Positions 7,521-15,823 of a stretch of DNA of 43,790 nt are shown here, one piece after another (the first letter of the stretch is position 1; the number at the start of each line of letters is the position of its first letter). Made by a program: the position numbers and the translations under genes. Below the pieces are notes generated by a model that did not search any database, was not told where the DNA came from, and saw nothing but the letters and a program-made list of their open reading frames with translations. Source of the DNA: a virus; the IMG/VR virus record IMGVR_UViG_3300020123_000400, positions 1-43,790 of that record. One strand, given 5' to 3'.

Positions 7521-7684
7521 AAAAGCGGTTCGTGTTCGAGCGCGTCATCCGAGAAGAGATCGTCGCGTACACGGAGGAGGAAGCGCGGCTGCAGTTGAGC
7601 GAGGTGGACTTCCTTGCCGACGAGTTCGAGTTGATCGACGTGTGGAGTGAGGAGTCGGCCGCCGACGCGACGGGGCAGCCATGA
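7517..7684 (+). CDS. Small acidic hypothetical protein
   Basis: ATG overlaps the polymerase TGA (ATGA); 55 residues, MKKRFVFERVIREEIVAYTE. Basic start, then strongly acidic (EEEARLQLSEVDFLADEFELIDVW). No family recognised. Its place between polymerase and primase-helicase, coupled to both, hints at a replication-linked role, but this is inference. Confidence 0.65.
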   Translation: MKKRFVFERVIREEIVAYTEEEARLQLSEVDFLADEFELIDVWSEESAADATGQP

Positions 7685-9522
7685 GCCTCCGCCAAGCGGA
7701 ACAGGGACTCGTCATCGCCAGCAACCTTGGGGCGATGGGGCAGCCGATGCGCGACGTCGCTCTGAGCCTCGTGCACGACGGCTGGCCGGTCTTCCCGTGC
7801 GGTCTCGACAAGGCGCCGCTCGTGCCGACCGGGTTCAAGGCACGGACGCGCAACGTCCAGCAGGTCGAACAGTGGTGGGCCTTACACCCTGAGGCATTGC
7901 CGGCGATCTGCCCGGGCGACAACGGCCTCGCGGCCTTTGACGTCGACTCCGCCGGCGCGTGGCTCCGGGCGGAGGGTGTGCAGGTGTCGTCGCTGCGCGG
8001 GCTGATCGTCGAGTCGGGTGGAACGTCACAGCCGTTTACGACGGCGGATGGCGTCGTACGGCAGCCGCGGCACGTCTACGTGCGATCGGCGCAGGCGCCA
8101 AAGGTCGGCAGCGTGGTCGTCCGCTTCCTCGCCGGCTACGTGATCGCGCCCGGGGCCCGCCGCGGCGAGAAGGTCTATACCGTGACGGTGTCGGAGGAGC
8201 CGCGCGAGTGGACGGGCTACGTGGATGTCGAGCGGGGGTTGCCAGAGGTGGAGGCGGTCGCCGACCCGTCGCGGCTCGAGCGCGTGCGCGCGTTGGTGGC
8301 GGCGATCCCGAACCCCCTCGAGACAGACCGGGAGAAGTACATCGCCTTCGCGCACATGGTACACGGCGCCGTCGGCGAGGCCGGCCGCGACATCTTCTTG
8401 GAGTGGGCGGGGCGGTGGCCGGGGAAGGTGAACCGCGCCGAAGACGAACGGGTGTGGGACACCCTGCCGCCGTCACAACTCGGCTTCGACGACCTGTGGG
8501 TGCTCGCCAGCAAGTACACCGATACGGCGGCGGAGCAGCGGGCGGCAGCGATGGCCGACTTCGCACCGCTGGCGGATGCGTCGAAGCCGGCGCCCGAGCA
8601 GCCGAAGTCAAAGTGCTGGTTCACCGGCCGCGAGTTGCTGTCGCAGCCGGAGTTGCTCGCGATCCCGACGCCGTCCGTGCCGTACCTAGCGTGGCCGGGC
8701 CGCAAGACCCTCTTCGCCGGCCGCGAGAAGTCTGGCAAGTCGACGCTCGCCTTCGCCGCCGTCTCGCACATGACGCGGGGGGAAGCGTTCCTGGGGGTCG
8801 AGACGACGCCGCAGCGTGTGCTGTGGGTGACGGAGGAGTCGCTGCAGGACGTCGCGACGCGGATACAGCAGATGGGGACCGACCTGGACCGCTTCGCGGC
8901 GATCCCGATCGGCAAAGACCCGTGGCAAGAACTCGCCGAAGGCTTTCGCGAGTTCGCGCCGCAAGTCGTGGTCATCGACTCGTTGGCCTGGTTCGCTGGG
9001 CTGGGGGAGTCGGAGGAGAACAACTCGGGAGCCTGGATGCCGGTGTTCAAAAACTTCGATAAGCTGACGCGCGCCGGCGTCGCCCTCTTGCTCCTGCATC
9101 ACTCGCTGAAGTCCTCGCCCTCGGGCTCGTACCGGGGCTCTACGGCGATCGGGGCGGCGGTCGAGGCGATCATCGAAATGGAGACGCCCGCGAATGGCAA
9201 CCGCCATCGGAACATGAGCGCGCGGAGCCGGATGGGGATCGCGAAGTCGTTCAACGCGCTCTGCCTCGACGACAAGCGCGGCCTCTACAAGCTGACGCAG
9301 GGGGTGGAGGAGGCGAAGGAAGCCTCCGTCGACGACCAGGTCGTCCAGTATCTGCTCGCGAATCCGGGGTCGTCGCTGAACGCGATCGTCGAGGGGCTGG
9401 GGCGCGGCCGGCCGACGGTGGTCGACGCGCTGGCGCGGCTCGGGACGCGCGTCGTGCACCCGAGCGTGGCGGCGGGGTGGTCGGTTTCATCGGACTTCAC
9501 ACCGGTGGTGGAGGTATCGTGA
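7681..9522 (+). CDS. Prim-pol / RepA-like helicase fusion
   Basis: 613 residues, ATG coupled to the preceding gene. Residues about 15-200 resemble the bifunctional primase/polymerase (prim-pol, archaeo-eukaryotic primase type): GWPVFPCGLDKAPL, VEQWWALHPEAL and the AFDVDS acidic motif near residue 85. A linker follows, then a RecA-fold ATPase similar to RepA helicases: Walker A GREKSGKST near residue 346, Walker B VVIDSLAWF, and LLLLHHSLK plus SYRGSTAI typical of hexameric RepA-like helicases. The C-terminus looks like a winged helix (NAIVEGLGRGRPTVVDALARLG). It would prime and unwind DNA for the family A polymerase. Confidence 0.88.
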   Translation: MSLRQAEQGLVIASNLGAMGQPMRDVALSLVHDGWPVFPCGLDKAPLVPTGFKARTRNVQQVEQWWALHPEALPAICPGDNGLAAFDVDSAGAWLRAEGVQVSSLRGLIVESGGTSQPFTTADGVVRQPRHVYVRSAQAPKVGSVVVRFLAGYVIAPGARRGEKVYTVTVSEEPREWTGYVDVERGLPEVEAVADPSRLERVRALVAAIPNPLETDREKYIAFAHMVHGAVGEAGRDIFLEWAGRWPGKVNRAEDERVWDTLPPSQLGFDDLWVLASKYTDTAAEQRAAAMADFAPLADASKPAPEQPKSKCWFTGRELLSQPELLAIPTPSVPYLAWPGRKTLFAGREKSGKSTLAFAAVSHMTRGEAFLGVETTPQRVLWVTEESLQDVATRIQQMGTDLDRFAAIPIGKDPWQELAEGFREFAPQVVVIDSLAWFAGLGESEENNSGAWMPVFKNFDKLTRAGVALLLLHHSLKSSPSGSYRGSTAIGAAVEAIIEMETPANGNRHRNMSARSRMGIAKSFNALCLDDKRGLYKLTQGVEEAKEASVDDQVVQYLLANPGSSLNAIVEGLGRGRPTVVDALARLGTRVVHPSVAAGWSVSSDFTPVVEVS

Positions 9523-9884
9523 GTACGGTGCGACAGCGGGAGCAGTGGAGCGCAGCCTCGAGGCGTTACCGACGTGCCAATCCTGTGCGTTCCCGCATCG
9601 TAAAACTAGTTCAGAGAACGAAAGCGCTTGGCGGCTCGCTGACGCGGGAGTATTTAGAAACCATCTGGACGCCGGAGTGCCCCGTGTTCGACACGCCTTG
9701 GGACCTTAGCTTCAGGCCAAGTCAACCTTTTGCGATGACCTTGGACCGTCTCGACCCTGCGAAGGGATATGTCGAAGGGAACGTGTGCTTCATCAGCCAC
9801 CTGGCAAACCGAATTAAGACAAACGCGACCCGCGCTCAGGTGGTAGCGGTGGCGCGTTGGATGCGAAAGCGAGGACTCTCTTGA
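9519..9884 (+). CDS. HNH-like homing-type endonuclease
   Basis: GTG overlapping the TGA of the primase-helicase; 121 residues. A basic helical N-terminus (WSAASRRYRRANPVRSR) is followed by MTLDRLDPAKGYVEGNVCFIS and LANRIKTNAT. The LDRxDPxKGYxxGNV pattern is the conserved core of phage HNH-type nucleases and intron-associated homing enzymes. There is no CxxC zinc site. Probably a mobile freestanding endonuclease lodged between replication genes. Confidence 0.65.
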   Translation: MSTVRQREQWSAASRRYRRANPVRSRIVKLVQRTKALGGSLTREYLETIWTPECPVFDTPWDLSFRPSQPFAMTLDRLDPAKGYVEGNVCFISHLANRIKTNATRAQVVAVARWMRKRGLS

Positions 9885-10447
9885 TGGGGCTTTCAGGAAC
9901 ACTCGTCACGCTCGACGCGGGGATGTTGCCGCTCGCGGACATCGCGGTCGGGCTGTCGCGCATTCCGCGCTTCGCCGGCCAGACACTTCTGCGCTGGAAT
10001 GTTTCGGATCACCTCGTCGCGGGGATGATCTACGGCGAGCGCCAGGGCTGGACGCCGCGGCAGCTCTGCTATTGGGGCCTGCACGACGCGCACGAGGCGA
10101 TGACGTCGGACGTCCCGACGACGTTCAAGACTGACGAACTTCGCGCGATACAGCGGACCCTCGACCGGCGGCTCTATCGGGCGTTGGACTTGACACCCCC
10201 AACTAGGGTGGAGAGCGACCTGGTACACCTGCTCGACCGCGGGATGCTGTTGGCGGAGGCAGCCATCGTGGCCCCGCCGGCGACCTACCGACGGATCGTG
10301 AAGGAAATGGGCGGTCTCGAGGCCGAACACGAGCATCGTGTGGCAGTGTCGCAGACGCTCGAGAAGATCGTGGCGGATTCGGAGTCAGGCGTCGCCTGGC
10401 TCGACCGCATCCTGCCGCTCATTCTGGACGTACAGGAGGGACTGTGA
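9884..10447 (+). CDS. HD-domain nucleotide hydrolase
   Basis: ATG overlaps the previous stop by one base; 187 residues. The sequence has the HD-superfamily metal site: His in SDHLVAGM, the HD pair in GLHDAHEAMTSDVP, and a later Asp in HLLDRGMLLAEA. The order and the DVP that follows are like YfbR-type 5'-deoxynucleotidases and related phage HD hydrolases. Likely role: managing deoxynucleotide pools or host nucleotides during replication. It is adjacent to another possible nucleotide-metabolism gene. An in-frame TTG at 9857 is possible but has no better ribosome site. Confidence 0.75.
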   Translation: MGLSGTLVTLDAGMLPLADIAVGLSRIPRFAGQTLLRWNVSDHLVAGMIYGERQGWTPRQLCYWGLHDAHEAMTSDVPTTFKTDELRAIQRTLDRRLYRALDLTPPTRVESDLVHLLDRGMLLAEAAIVAPPATYRRIVKEMGGLEAEHEHRVAVSQTLEKIVADSESGVAWLDRILPLILDVQEGL

Positions 10448-10914
10448 ACAAGCATCTGTGGTACTACGGGGTGTGCATCCGCTGCCACGTTCAGGAGTGT
10501 GATGCAGGGTATTCTAGCCCCTGTCCGGTTGAGCCGGCGAAGCCTGGCGCGAACTACATCACACGGGAAGAGAAGATGGCGGAGATACGGCAGTCGATGC
10601 CTGAGGGGTCGGAGGCGCGGAAGGGCGTGCCGCTCTGCACCGGCGTCCTCGACTACTTCCCGGCCGCGCTGGCGGCGGTGGCGAAGCTGTCGAAGTTCGG
10701 CAACGACAAACACAACCCTGGCGAGCCGCTGCATTGGGCGCGCGGCAAGTCGATGGATCACGCCGACTGCATCATGCGCCACCTGGCCGATCGGGGCGTA
10801 CCGGACCCCGAGACGAAGATGTCGCACACCGTTGAAGTGGCCTGGCGTGCGCTCGCGCTGCTGCAGGAGGAGTGCGAGGCCGCCGGCGCGCCACGCGCCC
10901 GGGGGGCCTGGTGA
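10444..10914 (+). CDS. DUF5664-like (dATP/dGTP diphosphohydrolase N-terminal) protein
   Basis: GTG overlapping TGA; 156 residues. A Cys-rich head (CIRCHVQECDAGYSSPC) precedes the family part: EARKGVPLCTGVLDYFPAALAAVAKLSKFGNDKHNPGEPLHWARGKS with MDHADCIMRHL and VEVAWRALALLQE. This pattern (RKxxP, FGxxKHNPG, HWxRGKSxDHxDxxxRH) is typical of phage proteins labelled dATP/dGTP diphosphohydrolase N-terminal domain. With the preceding HD hydrolase it suggests adjustment of purine deoxynucleotide pools. The activity itself is inferred. Confidence 0.72.
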   Translation: MNKHLWYYGVCIRCHVQECDAGYSSPCPVEPAKPGANYITREEKMAEIRQSMPEGSEARKGVPLCTGVLDYFPAALAAVAKLSKFGNDKHNPGEPLHWARGKSMDHADCIMRHLADRGVPDPETKMSHTVEVAWRALALLQEECEAAGAPRARGAW

Positions 10915-11147
10915 TGTTCTGGTATCGGTGGCCCTCGATCGTGGTTGAGCTACTCTCGGGCGTCCTGCTGGTGGGAATCTGCCTGCTCTGGACGGGCGGG
11001 CTGGTGCCAGGGGCGGCGGGTACCGCCCTCCTTGTCTCCGTCATCTACGAGAAGTTCTTCGACCCGAATGGGTGGTCGTGGGGCGACGTCGTGCAGCGCG
11101 GCCTGGGGATCGCCCTCGGCCTCGCATTGTGGAACCTACTCGGGTAG
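10914..11147 (+). CDS. Small membrane protein, holin-like candidate
   Basis: ATG overlaps the preceding TGA (TGATG); 77 residues. Two to three hydrophobic segments (VVELLSGVLLVGICLLW, GLVPGAAGTALLVSVIY, GIALGLALWNLL) and short charged turns make a small polytopic inner-membrane protein. It is the last + strand gene, and its last 12 bases overlap the end of the convergent late operon. Holin is one option, but the muralytic genes are elsewhere, so this is tentative. Confidence 0.5.
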   Translation: MFWYRWPSIVVELLSGVLLVGICLLWTGGLVPGAAGTALLVSVIYEKFFDPNGWSWGDVVQRGLGIALGLALWNLLG

Positions 11148-14100
11148 GCCCTCGCCGCGGATCGCGCCCTCTTCCGCGAGCTTCTGGAAGCCGGGGAAGC
11201 GCTCGAGCAGGCGTTCGTGCTGTCCCGAGGCGAGGTGGTAGCGGAGCCAATCCTCGAGCGTCGCGCCCGCGTTGCCGAAGCCCGGCTTGTACCCCGGCTT
11301 CGCGCCCCAGACGGCCGCCTGGAACTCACGGTCGGGCATCCCAGCCTTCGCCGCGTCGTGCCGCAAGCGACCCTCAACGATGCCCTTCTCGGTGTCGTTG
11401 AGGTTTTGCTTTCCGCCGTAGTACTCGGCGATGTGGCGGTCGATCGCGAGGGCGGAGGGCTGCCCCTGCCGCGCCAACACGTAGCCGGAGACCTTCTCGC
11501 CGTGTGTCACCTTCGACCACGGCTGGTCGTCGGCGATCGCCTGCAGCATCCCGCGCTGCACCTTCGTGTAGCCCGGCACGTCGGCCATCAACTCCCCGTG
11601 CGACCAGGCGTCGAACGCCTTCAGTGCACGGGATAGCTCGTCCTTCGGCGACTTCTGGATCGACGAGATGGCGCCGATGCGGTGGAACACGTCGCGCTCC
11701 TGCGGGGAAAGGCCCGCATCCTGCAGCACCTTGTCGGTCTGATTGTACCAGCGCCGGATGCCCTCGCCGGCGGGCGAGAGCGCATCCGCGATTGCCTCCG
11801 ATGTCGTCGGCATGTTCTGAATCATCCCGCGGTACTTCTGCGCGGTCCCGTACATCTTGTTCGCGAGCCAGGGCGACGCCTGCATCTGCGCCCCCACTTG
11901 CGGGTGCTCCTTCGCGACCGCCGCGGCAAACTGCTGCGGGGACTTCGTGCCGGCGCTAAGGTGGGCGACGCCCATCGCCAGGTCGGAGACGTCTTCCCGC
12001 GGGATCGCCATCCCGGTCTCGCGTGGCGTCGTGCTCAGAGTCTTCGTCGGGTCGAGGTGGATTGTAGAATAGCCCGACGACGCCCCATGCCTAAGCGCGA
12101 CCGCGCGCTGCGGCAGGCGGCGCAGGTTGCCTTGGGAGTCGAAGACGTGCGTCTTCTCCCCCTCGAACGTGTTCGGGTACTCGATCGCATCGTAGCCGTG
12201 CCCCTTCAGCGCCGTCTTGATCTCCCCGAGCCACCCCTGCTCCGCCTTCCGACGATCCTCCCAGGTATCGTACTGCCGAGTGTCTTTGTAGGAGGCGTCG
12301 CGAAGCTGGCGAAATACCTTTTCTGCCGGCGTGCCCTTGATCTCGGGATGGTTAGCGATCTCTTCCGCGACCTCTGTCGGCTGCCAGGTCCCCAAATCGC
12401 GAGTAATCCGCAACGGGTTCTTGACATTCGAGTAGAGTCGCAGCAAGCGCGCCGCCTCCGGCTCTTCGCCGATGAGCGTCGCCTTCTGACTCGACAAGTC
12501 TTCCGCCTGCGCCTTCGTCCCCGTGTGCGGCCCGATGTCGCTCGACTGCGTGGGGACGTCGAACCCCTGCTCGAGCGTTCCGTGGTACGTCGTCGGCGTG
12601 CGGTAGGCGTACTTCGGGTCGGAGGCGCCGAGGACTTCGGGGGCACCGGGCGGCAGTTTCGGCTGTCCCTCGCCGGGATACTGGCCGGAGTGCTCAAGCG
12701 GCCAGAGCGCCGCCTTCTGCTCCGCGAACGGGCGCTGGCTCGCCGGCAGGTCCGCATGCGGCCCGAAGTTGAACCACGAGTTCTGTCCGCGCGTCTCAGT
12801 GAGCATGGCGCGCTGGGCGAGCGGGGAGTACATCGTCGCGTGGTCGCGGGCGGCGTTCTCCTCGCCCTTCGCGGCGAAGCTGTTGCCGGAGGCACCGTGC
12901 CCGTAGACGTCGTGCACGAAGCGAAACTCGTCGTTCTGCTCGGGCGTCATCAGCGGATGCGCCTGGTCGGGTTGCGTCTTCAGGACGCGGATCGACTTGT
13001 TGTCGCGCAGGTCCTTCAGCATTGCCTTTGACGACGTGTAGGGGTCCTTGTCGACGTACTGCGGCGTATACCCGGCCGCCTTCAGATGCTCGGCCTGGGC
13101 ATGGGTCTCGTCGGTGAACGCCTTATAGGCGGCCTGGACTTGCGGGTCGGACGGGTTCGACTGTAGGCGCTCGTAGGCGTTCGCCATCGACTTCCCCGCG
13201 ATCGGGTCGACCGCCTCGACGTGCGGAAGCTTTGGGCCGGTGACGCCGGCCGTTTTGCGGTATTCGTTGGCAAGGTTGCCGAGTTCGGAGACGCCACGCT
13301 GCGGGATTGCGGCTGGTGCGGCGGTTCCAGTCTGCCGCGGTGCGCCCTCGAAGTCGAAGCTGATCTTTGCCCCGCTGGGCAGAACGGTGTGCGCCTCACG
13401 CCGGCCGGCCTGGCGGACGCCGGAGAACGGCGTAGTCTGCCCCGTCGAGACGTCGTGGAGGCCGGGCTCCTGGCCCCCGATCGTGATGACGGAGTGCTGG
13501 CCGAAGCGGTCGCCCAGGTGGACGGCCTGCGCCCGCTCGAAGTCAGGGATGAGATAGCTCTTCTCAGTCTCCCACTTTCCCGTCGTCGGGTTCTTCCACC
13601 GCCCCTGCACCTCGACGTGCTCGACCCCCCACGCCCTCAGGAGGTCGGACATGCCGGCGTGGCGGGCGGCGTTCTCCTTCGCCGACAGGTTGCCGAGCGA
13701 CGCGGAGACGATCGCCGCCTGCGGCATCCTGACGCCCTCCGCGCCCGCGGCGGCATTCTCGATGTCCGCGAGCACCGGTCGCGTCGTGCGGGTGACGGCT
13801 GGCCCTAGCTCCGGGGGTGCCTCACCGGCGATTGAGCCGGCGAAGTCGAGCATGGTCTTCGGATCGAGGGGATTCGCGCCGGCGGGGATCGGACGGCTGG
13901 CGAGTAGCTCCTTAGCCGTCTGACCGGGTTGCGTGAACGTCTGCCCCAACCGCTGCATGGCGTTGTAGAGTGTTCCGAACCAGGGCGGCATGTTGCCGCC
14001 GACGCCAGGCTGGGCGGCGGAGGCATCCGGGCGTGCTTGTGGGGGTACGACGGGCGAGGGCGTGCCAATCTGCCGCATCGTCTCGAGGGCGGCGGAGGCC

Positions 14101-14171
14101 GTCGGGTCGTAATCGTGGGGAAAGAGAACCGCCGGGGTCCGGGGACCGACCGGCGGAGAGCCATTCGACAT
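11136..14171 (-). CDS. Large polyvalent virion protein with ART-like domain
   Basis: 1011 residues and the last gene of the late operon. In order: low-complexity N-terminus; a DUF3293-like part (SASLGNLSAKENAARHAGMSD with EKSYLIPDFERAQ); a block with FRFVHDVYGHG, GEENAARDHATMYS and TETRGQNSWFNFGP seen in large phage polyvalent proteins; an ADP-ribosyltransferase-like domain (YHGTLEQGFDVP, DIGPHTGTKAQA, LKGHGYDAIEYPNTFEGE); and a C-terminal part with DRHIAEYYGG and EFQAAVWGAK. Position beside the internal virion proteins suggests it is packaged and ejected with the DNA to modify host proteins. Domain matches are from memory of family patterns; ejection is inference. Confidence 0.7.
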   Translation of the reverse strand: MSNGSPPVGPRTPAVLFPHDYDPTASAALETMRQIGTPSPVVPPQARPDASAAQPGVGGNMPPWFGTLYNAMQRLGQTFTQPGQTAKELLASRPIPAGANPLDPKTMLDFAGSIAGEAPPELGPAVTRTTRPVLADIENAAAGAEGVRMPQAAIVSASLGNLSAKENAARHAGMSDLLRAWGVEHVEVQGRWKNPTTGKWETEKSYLIPDFERAQAVHLGDRFGQHSVITIGGQEPGLHDVSTGQTTPFSGVRQAGRREAHTVLPSGAKISFDFEGAPRQTGTAAPAAIPQRGVSELGNLANEYRKTAGVTGPKLPHVEAVDPIAGKSMANAYERLQSNPSDPQVQAAYKAFTDETHAQAEHLKAAGYTPQYVDKDPYTSSKAMLKDLRDNKSIRVLKTQPDQAHPLMTPEQNDEFRFVHDVYGHGASGNSFAAKGEENAARDHATMYSPLAQRAMLTETRGQNSWFNFGPHADLPASQRPFAEQKAALWPLEHSGQYPGEGQPKLPPGAPEVLGASDPKYAYRTPTTYHGTLEQGFDVPTQSSDIGPHTGTKAQAEDLSSQKATLIGEEPEAARLLRLYSNVKNPLRITRDLGTWQPTEVAEEIANHPEIKGTPAEKVFRQLRDASYKDTRQYDTWEDRRKAEQGWLGEIKTALKGHGYDAIEYPNTFEGEKTHVFDSQGNLRRLPQRAVALRHGASSGYSTIHLDPTKTLSTTPRETGMAIPREDVSDLAMGVAHLSAGTKSPQQFAAAVAKEHPQVGAQMQASPWLANKMYGTAQKYRGMIQNMPTTSEAIADALSPAGEGIRRWYNQTDKVLQDAGLSPQERDVFHRIGAISSIQKSPKDELSRALKAFDAWSHGELMADVPGYTKVQRGMLQAIADDQPWSKVTHGEKVSGYVLARQGQPSALAIDRHIAEYYGGKQNLNDTEKGIVEGRLRHDAAKAGMPDREFQAAVWGAKPGYKPGFGNAGATLEDWLRYHLASGQHERLLERFPGFQKLAEEGAIRGEGLPE

Positions 14172-14176
14172 CGAGG

Positions 14177-15823
14177 CTACCTCTGGGTGGCGGTGCCGAG
14201 GGGGCCGCTCACCAGCGAGCCGGCTTCACGGCCGACCGCAGGCACGAGCGTCTTGAACTCCGGCTCCTTCTCGACGAAGTCGTACAGGTCCTTCAGCTTG
14301 GTGCTAAAGAAGGGTCGCACGAGGGCGCGGGAGGCGCGCTCCTCGACCTGCGACGGCTCGTAGCCGTAGCTCTCCTTCACGCCCTCGTTCAACAGGCTGC
14401 CTTTCGGCGACTCAGACGTCTTGCCGAGGGGCTTGATCGCGCGGCCGACGATCGAGCGCATGAACATCCGCAACTCGTTCTGCCGCTGCAAGTAGGGCGC
14501 CACCTTCGCTTGCAGGTCGTTGAAGCCTTTCACGTTGTCGCCGAGCCACTGCCGGATCGTCGACGCCGTCTCGCCCATCGCTTCAGCTTGGTCGAGATCG
14601 AGCTTCGGCTCCATCCCCTTCGCCTTCATGCCGAAGGCAGCGTCCGCCTTCTGCGCGAGCGTGCGGTGGTAGCCGTACAGGTCATAGGCCGTCGGCGACG
14701 TCTTCGCGTTCATCGCGCGCTGCGCGTCTGCCGGCAACTGCGCTATCTGTTCGTCTGTGAGCGGCACGTTCTGCAGGAGGCCCTTGTAGCCGGTCTCGCT
14801 GTTCGCGGAGATCGCCTGCTTGGCCTTCGTCAACTGCGACATACGCTGCCGCATGAGGTTCTCGGCGGAGGCGGCAGCTTGGGGCGACTTCGTGATCTCC
14901 TTCGACGCGGCGTTTCGCAACTCGGGGGACTTCTCCGCATTGAAGGGCCGCAACTCGTCGGGGAGCTTCTGGTACTCCGACTCCGGCCGCGGCTGGAAGA
15001 TCGTGTTCTTGTCGGGTGGGCCGACGCGCGCCGGCGTCGTCTGGCCCTCGTTGAGGGCGCCCTTCCCGATGCCGTAGCCGGGCACATCCTCCGGCGTCGA
15101 GCGCGCGACGGCCTTCCGTGCGATCACTTCCGCCGGCTCGAGCTTCGTCGCCGCCCAGCCACCCGCAGCCCCGAGTGGACCGCCGACGGCCGCGCCGAGC
15201 GCCGCCGCCTTCCCGATGTCGCCCATGTTCGGGGTCAAGTCGGGGGAGGCGGCGTAGGCCGCTTCGCCTGAGCCGGTCGCGCCGCCGACGGCACCGCGGA
15301 CGCCCGCCCGCATGATGCCCGGCAGGAGCTTCGACAGCCCCGGCAGGTACTTGTAGAGGAGCGGCACGAGGGTGCGCTCCGCCAACATCCCCGAGAGCGC
15401 ACTCGGGCCGGCGATGCCGGTCATCTCACCGGCGACGCTGGTCTTCGGATGCTCCGCCGCCCCCGCCTCGAGCATCGGGTTGACGCCCGGCAGGTTGAGC
15501 TTCGACGGTAGGCCGAGACCCGCCTGGTTCGACAGCGCCTCGAAGAACGTCGGCACCGCGCCGGGACCCTTACTGGCTTCCATGCCGGCGGTCGCGCGTG
15601 CGCCGACCGCCTGCGCCCGCGTCAGGTCGACGACGGACTTGAGGCGGCCGTTCGTGTGCTCGGCGACGTAGGCGTCGACGTCGGCCGGCGAGAATCCCAT
15701 CTTCTTCGCCTGCAGGACCTTCCCCCACAGTCGGTCGATGAACGTCGGCCCGGGACCGGGTCCCGCGACCGCGCTGTCGTCCGCCGGCTGGGCGCCGGGG
15801 CCTGCGAGTGTACCGTCAGCCAT
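14177..15823 (-). CDS. Internal virion (ejection) protein
   Basis: Start chosen at ATG 15823, which overlaps the preceding TAA (TAATG); 548 residues, MADGTLAGPGAQPADDSAVA. A helical, Ala/Gly-rich middle (MRAGVRGAVGGATGSGEAAY, AALGAAVGGPLGAAGGWAAT) could insert in membranes, and the C-terminal half is a long charged helical region. The location between tail-hub and polyvalent genes, and the composition, match podovirus ejection proteins that form the DNA channel across the host envelope. No lytic motif is visible. A longer frame to 15913 is open but lies inside the upstream gene. Confidence 0.65.
   Translation of the reverse strand: MADGTLAGPGAQPADDSAVAGPGPGPTFIDRLWGKVLQAKKMGFSPADVDAYVAEHTNGRLKSVVDLTRAQAVGARATAGMEASKGPGAVPTFFEALSNQAGLGLPSKLNLPGVNPMLEAGAAEHPKTSVAGEMTGIAGPSALSGMLAERTLVPLLYKYLPGLSKLLPGIMRAGVRGAVGGATGSGEAAYAASPDLTPNMGDIGKAAALGAAVGGPLGAAGGWAATKLEPAEVIARKAVARSTPEDVPGYGIGKGALNEGQTTPARVGPPDKNTIFQPRPESEYQKLPDELRPFNAEKSPELRNAASKEITKSPQAAASAENLMRQRMSQLTKAKQAISANSETGYKGLLQNVPLTDEQIAQLPADAQRAMNAKTSPTAYDLYGYHRTLAQKADAAFGMKAKGMEPKLDLDQAEAMGETASTIRQWLGDNVKGFNDLQAKVAPYLQRQNELRMFMRSIVGRAIKPLGKTSESPKGSLLNEGVKESYGYEPSQVEERASRALVRPFFSTKLKDLYDFVEKEPEFKTLVPAVGREAGSLVSGPLGTATQR

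Noticed and set aside
11682-13031. 449-residue + strand frame
   Set aside because: Antisense to the polyvalent protein; Arg/Leu/Val-rich shadow composition and no ribosome site.
13970-15271. 433-residue + strand frame
   Set aside because: Antisense to the ejection protein; low-complexity Arg/Leu sequence.
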